From: Roseobacter weihaiensis
GTDB taxonomy: Bacteria > Pseudomonadota > Alphaproteobacteria > Rhodobacterales > Rhodobacteraceae
Assembly (NCBI RefSeq): GCF_020622345.1
Contig: NZ_JACNMO010000034.1
Location: 1 to 42,912, forward strand
DNA: 42,912 nt
Reading direction: 5' to 3'
The translations under genes were made by a program, and so were the position numbers. Positions 40,396 to 42,912 of this stretch are shown here, in pieces. Under the pieces are notes generated by a model, which was not told the DNA's origin, made no database searches, and saw only the letters and a program-made list of their open reading frames with translations. Within the stretch, counting starts at the first letter, position 1. Every line of letters starts with the position of its first letter.

Positions 40396-41268
40396 TTAGC
40401 CGGAGCCGGCCTCCCGTCGCACCAACAGATCGAGCGGGCTCGTCACATCCCGGATCGTCTTGGTCGCCACCTTTGTGTAGACCGTGGTGGTCTCCAGCTT
40501 GGCGTGTCCGAGGAGCACCTGGATCACTCGGATATCTGTCCCGCCTTCCAGCAGATGGGTGGCAAAGCTGTGCCGCAGCGTATGGGGCGAGACTTTCTTT
40601 CTGATCTCGGCGAAGTCACAGGCGATGCCAAAGGCCCTGTTGAACTGCCGCGTCGAGATCGGATCGACCCGGTTGCGGCCAGGAAAGAGCCAGCCTGCGG
40701 GCCGGACTTCGCGGTAATAATCACGCAGAAGCTCCAGCAGGCTCGGCGACAGCATCACATGCCGATCCTTTCGGCCCTTGCCCTGGTCGATGCGGATGAG
40801 CATGCGGTCGCTGTCGATATCGCCCACCTTGAGATGGGTGACCTCGCTTGCCCTGAGCCCGCCGCCATAGGCAACGCTGAACGCCGCTCGATACCGCAGA
40901 CCCGGCCCAGGTGCTGCTTCGAGAATGCGCGTGACCTCCTCCGCGCTCAGCACGACGGGGATCTTCTTGGCAGCCCGCTGGTAGCGCATATGCCGCTTCA
41001 TCTCAGGCCGCGGGCACGTGGTGGCAAAGAAGAAGCTCAACACCGTCAACCGGTTGTTGAAGGTCGGGGCACCAACGCCGCGCTCCTTCATATCAAGCTG
41101 GAACGCCCGAAGCTCCTCCGGTGTCGCGCTATCGGGCGAATGGCCCAGATACCGCGTGAACTCCCGCATCGCTCGCAGATACATCGTCTGCGTCTTCGGC
41201 TGAAGCCCCTTGATCCGCATGTCTTCGAGAAAACGCTGGCGCAGCGCAGGCACATACTGGTCCGTCAT
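40396..41268 (-). CDS. Tyrosine recombinase of the IS91-type element
   Basis: A 290-residue phage-type integrase. An N-terminal SAM-like core-binding domain (QTMYLRAMREFTRYLGHSPDSATPEELRAF) is followed by the catalytic domain: R in GGGLRASEVTHLKVGDI, H-x-x-R in HTLRHSFATHLLEGG, and LGHAKLETTTVYTK with the nucleophilic Tyr. Such recombinases accompany a subset of IS91 elements. ATG follows AGGAGGTTCCG. Confidence 0.92.
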   Translation of the reverse strand: MTDQYVPALRQRFLEDMRIKGLQPKTQTMYLRAMREFTRYLGHSPDSATPEELRAFQLDMKERGVGAPTFNNRLTVLSFFFATTCPRPEMKRHMRYQRAAKKIPVVLSAEEVTRILEAAPGPGLRYRAAFSVAYGGGLRASEVTHLKVGDIDSDRMLIRIDQGKGRKDRHVMLSPSLLELLRDYYREVRPAGWLFPGRNRVDPISTRQFNRAFGIACDFAEIRKKVSPHTLRHSFATHLLEGGTDIRVIQVLLGHAKLETTTVYTKVATKTIRDVTSPLDLLVRREAGSG

Positions 41269-41449
41269 CGGAACCTCCTGTCATCAGATTGAGAAGGTCC
41301 CAATCGTCAAACAGGTGCGCCAATCCACCAAATCACTGTGCCCAATCAGAGCGCAATACCCGCTACAAGCGCCAATACCGCGAGAGCGGTTTCGTCCAAG
41401 TCCCGCATCTAACCAGTTCGATCACGGCGCAGCGGATGTCTGGAATGCC
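41269..41449. other. Right flank of the IS91-type element
   Basis: No supported gene. It contains a ribosome binding site for the recombinase and the expected terIS end, whose border is not clear. The region ends at the stop of the methylase-like gene, which may have been cut by the insertion. Confidence 0.4.
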
Positions 41450-42157
41450 TTATGATACGATTCCGCCCCCAGCCGGACTCGACCCCAACGGGTCTCCGTG
41501 TTTGCTAACAAAGGTGGGCGCAGCGGGCGTGTAGGCGGCGGAAAACACCTCTAGGGAAATGCTGTTGGCGCGCAAAACTTTGCCAGCCAGACCACGCGCT
41601 GCGCATTGGACGTAACACATGTGATAGGCGGTGATCGACAGGTCTACCGCCTCGATCCAAAGCGAGGTTTGCAAGTTGTGGCCCTTGTCCTCGATGACAT
41701 CAGCCACGGCCATCAGCATTCCCCCAGCTCCGGCGGCAGGCTCTTGGACGGTGACGAAACCCTGTTCCTCAATCTGGCGTGACACGTCACCGAACGTCAT
41801 TTCAGCCGACAGACGCGACACCGTGTAGGGTGTGAAAAACTGGCCAAGGCGACCGTCGAGCGCGCCAAGCTCTCCTGCGACCACGCCCAGAAAGTCAGAG
41901 CCACCTTGCGCGATTCCGACCGATGCTAGAGCCAGCAATTTGCCGAAATGCTCGTGGACGTATTCACGGCTTTCATAGCGCCGTTCCACGTCCTCATATT
42001 GCGCCTCTAGCTTCTCGCGTTGGTCCTCGAACGGGCTGGCCTGTTTGGACAGCGCGCAATAAGCCATTTCGCAGAAATCGGTGAAGACATGCCCACGGTG
42101 TTTGGACCTGTCGATATGGTTCACCAGCCCGACAAACTCTTTCATGGCCGGTGTCAT
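41450..42157 (-). CDS. N-6 DNA methylase-like protein, apparently lacking the catalytic motif
   Basis: A 235-residue protein with a type I restriction methylase (HsdM-like) N-terminus: an AYCALSKQASPFEDQREKLEAQYEDV helical region, GQFFTPYTVSRLSAEM and the SAM-binding motif I in VQEPAAGAGGMLMAVADV. I see no NPPF/DPPY motif IV after it. The last ~20 residues (VSKHGDPLGSSPAGGGIVS) look unlike the rest, consistent with truncation near the IS91-type element. It may bind SAM and DNA without methylating. It overlaps the 42154 gene by four bases. Confidence 0.75.
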   Translation of the reverse strand: MTPAMKEFVGLVNHIDRSKHRGHVFTDFCEMAYCALSKQASPFEDQREKLEAQYEDVERRYESREYVHEHFGKLLALASVGIAQGGSDFLGVVAGELGALDGRLGQFFTPYTVSRLSAEMTFGDVSRQIEEQGFVTVQEPAAGAGGMLMAVADVIEDKGHNLQTSLWIEAVDLSITAYHMCYVQCAARGLAGKVLRANSISLEVFSAAYTPAAPTFVSKHGDPLGSSPAGGGIVS

Positions 42158-42486
42158 GATGCGGCCTGTTGGTCTGCGAAAGCCGCATCAAGCGGTTGCA
42201 GATATAGACGGGTGATCCATGTTCCATTTTGTCGGCAAAGGTCGAACATAAGCGGCGCTTGCCGTTGACCGCGCATAGGCTCGTCATTGTTGATCTGGCA
42301 TTGCTGCGAACGCCGGAAAGCTGGCCGCAAACGGACGGGCAAAACTGCCTCGATAGCCTCGCGATCTGGCACGACCGCCGCGCCGTTTTCGTCAATTCGG
42401 TGCAGGTATCCCTTGCATGGGGTTGATGGAATTTGGGCCTTGCGCATTCCGCGCACATCGCCAGACCAAAGCAGAAGAAAATCCAT
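42154..42486 (-). CDS. Hypothetical protein of the methylase-like operon
   Basis: A 110-residue soluble protein starting at ATG 42486. It reads MDFLLLWSGDVRGMRKAQIPSTPCKGYLHRIDENGAAVVPDREAIEAVLPVRLRPAFRRSQQC... and is basic with three cysteines. No family is recognised. It follows the 42492 gene by five bases and overlaps the methylase-like gene by four, so the three are one transcription unit. Confidence 0.6.
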   Translation of the reverse strand: MDFLLLWSGDVRGMRKAQIPSTPCKGYLHRIDENGAAVVPDREAIEAVLPVRLRPAFRRSQQCQINNDEPMRGQRQAPLMFDLCRQNGTWITRLYLQPLDAAFADQQAAS

Positions 42487-42491
42487 CAACC

Positions 42492-42842
42492 TTACTCCCG
42501 GCTCTGTCCGCAAAGCTGCGCCACTGCATCGTCAATTGCGCGTGCGGCCTCGGCACGCAGCGCGGCGGCGTCCTCGGACGCAATCTCGGGAAGGCTCCAC
42601 AGATCGGCGCATTCTTGACGAAAAATTTGATACTGAGCGGCATCGTCACGAAAACCGGCGTTGCGGGCTGCGATGCTGACCGCATCCATCAAGTCGGCAA
42701 CCCATTTTTCGTAGATCATACCTGTTGGCGTGTTGTCGAAAGCTGCCTTGGCCTCAGCCATGGCTTTTCGTCTTGCCGCCCTGCGCCGCACTTCGGGCCA
42801 GTAGTCGGGCGAATTGGCGCTGATCACGACCGGTTTTGTCAT
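42492..42842 (-). CDS. Hypothetical protein at the head of the methylase-like operon
   Basis: A 116-residue soluble protein starting at ATG 42842 behind AAAGGAAAATCCC. It has a basic N-terminus (PDYWPEVRRRAARRKAMAEAKAAF) and a largely helical, acidic C-terminus (DDAAQYQIFRQECADLWSLPEIASEDAAALRAEAARAIDD). No family is recognised. It lies immediately left of the truncated long repeat at the window end, in the same position that the DUF1419-like gene has next to copy 3, so its promoter may be in the repeat. Confidence 0.6.
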   Translation of the reverse strand: MTKPVVISANSPDYWPEVRRRAARRKAMAEAKAAFDNTPTGMIYEKWVADLMDAVSIAARNAGFRDDAAQYQIFRQECADLWSLPEIASEDAAALRAEAARAIDDAVAQLCGQSRE

Positions 42843-42850
42843 GGGATTTT

Positions 42851-42912
42851 CCTTTGTGGTGATGCGGTGGGGGCTTGGTGCCTTCCTTCCGCCGATGGGC
42901 TGCGCCTCGGCC
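42851..42912 (+). repeat. Long direct repeat, left end of copy 4
   Basis: Identical to 32467-32529, including 34 bases of flank before the repeat proper (42884-42912). The window ends inside the repeat. If the molecule is circular and joins position 1, the junction copy lacks 222 bp that copies 2 and 3 have; otherwise the window was cut in the repeat. Confidence 0.85.

Larger units (their letters stand above)
39182..41268 (-). mobile_element. IS91-type element (tyrosine recombinase + HUH transposase)
   Basis: An adjacent recombinase and Y2 transposase, both on the minus strand and 11 bases apart, form the core of an IS91-like rolling-circle element. Ends are not defined. oriIS should lie left of 39182 and terIS right of 41268. 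IS91 elements lack inverted repeats and can mobilise neighbouring DNA by missing the terminus. Confidence 0.8.

Overview
The window looks like most or all of a conjugative plasmid from an alphaproteobacterium, most likely Rhodobacteraceae. The evidence is a solitary RepC initiator, a complete virB1-virB11/virD4 type IV secretion operon, a MOBP relaxase with a ribbon-helix-helix partner, a ParA/ParB locus, and short 3'-flanking repeats of a kind common in that family. No rRNA, tRNA or CRISPR array was seen.

Layout. 1-1160: a long direct repeat (copy 1) interrupted by about 840 bp carrying two small genes. 1212-4074: small accessory genes, a TSCPD-domain protein and a short SSB. 4187-6373 (minus): repC, translationally coupled to a small exported protein and followed by an exported thermonuclease. 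A candidate antisense RNA lies in the repC leader. 6729-21751: a trbM-like gene divergent from the T4SS operon (hypothetical, virB1-5, eexN, virB6-11, virD4, an LPD7-type protein, a DUF192 protein). 21761-23510 (minus): relaxase and accessory protein, with a candidate oriT just upstream. 23746-25884 (minus): RHH regulator, parA, parB and a small membrane protein. 26178-27059: ArdC-type antirestriction protein.

27275-33061: two nearly identical 560-bp direct repeats (copies 2 and 3) bracket a module with a PP-loop/PAPS-reductase-like protein, a coupled 108-aa protein, a 635-aa ParB-like protein and small proteins. 33066-42842: a HigBA-like toxin-antitoxin pair, a truncated gene, a serine recombinase, a chromosomal-looking cargo block (regulators, GNAT, YdcZ-type transporter, PEBP-like protein, cupin), an IS91-type element with its tyrosine recombinase, and an operon with a methylase-like gene. 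The window ends in the start of a fourth repeat copy.

The replication, partition, transfer and antirestriction genes form a coherent self-transmissible backbone. The accessory modules sit between direct copies of the long repeat. That repeat is the most unusual feature: its copies differ mainly at positions that preserve base pairing, so it may encode a structured RNA. A second unexplained signal is a palindrome (half-site AATGTCGTCT) present four times, including upstream of the par operon and next to the candidate oriT.
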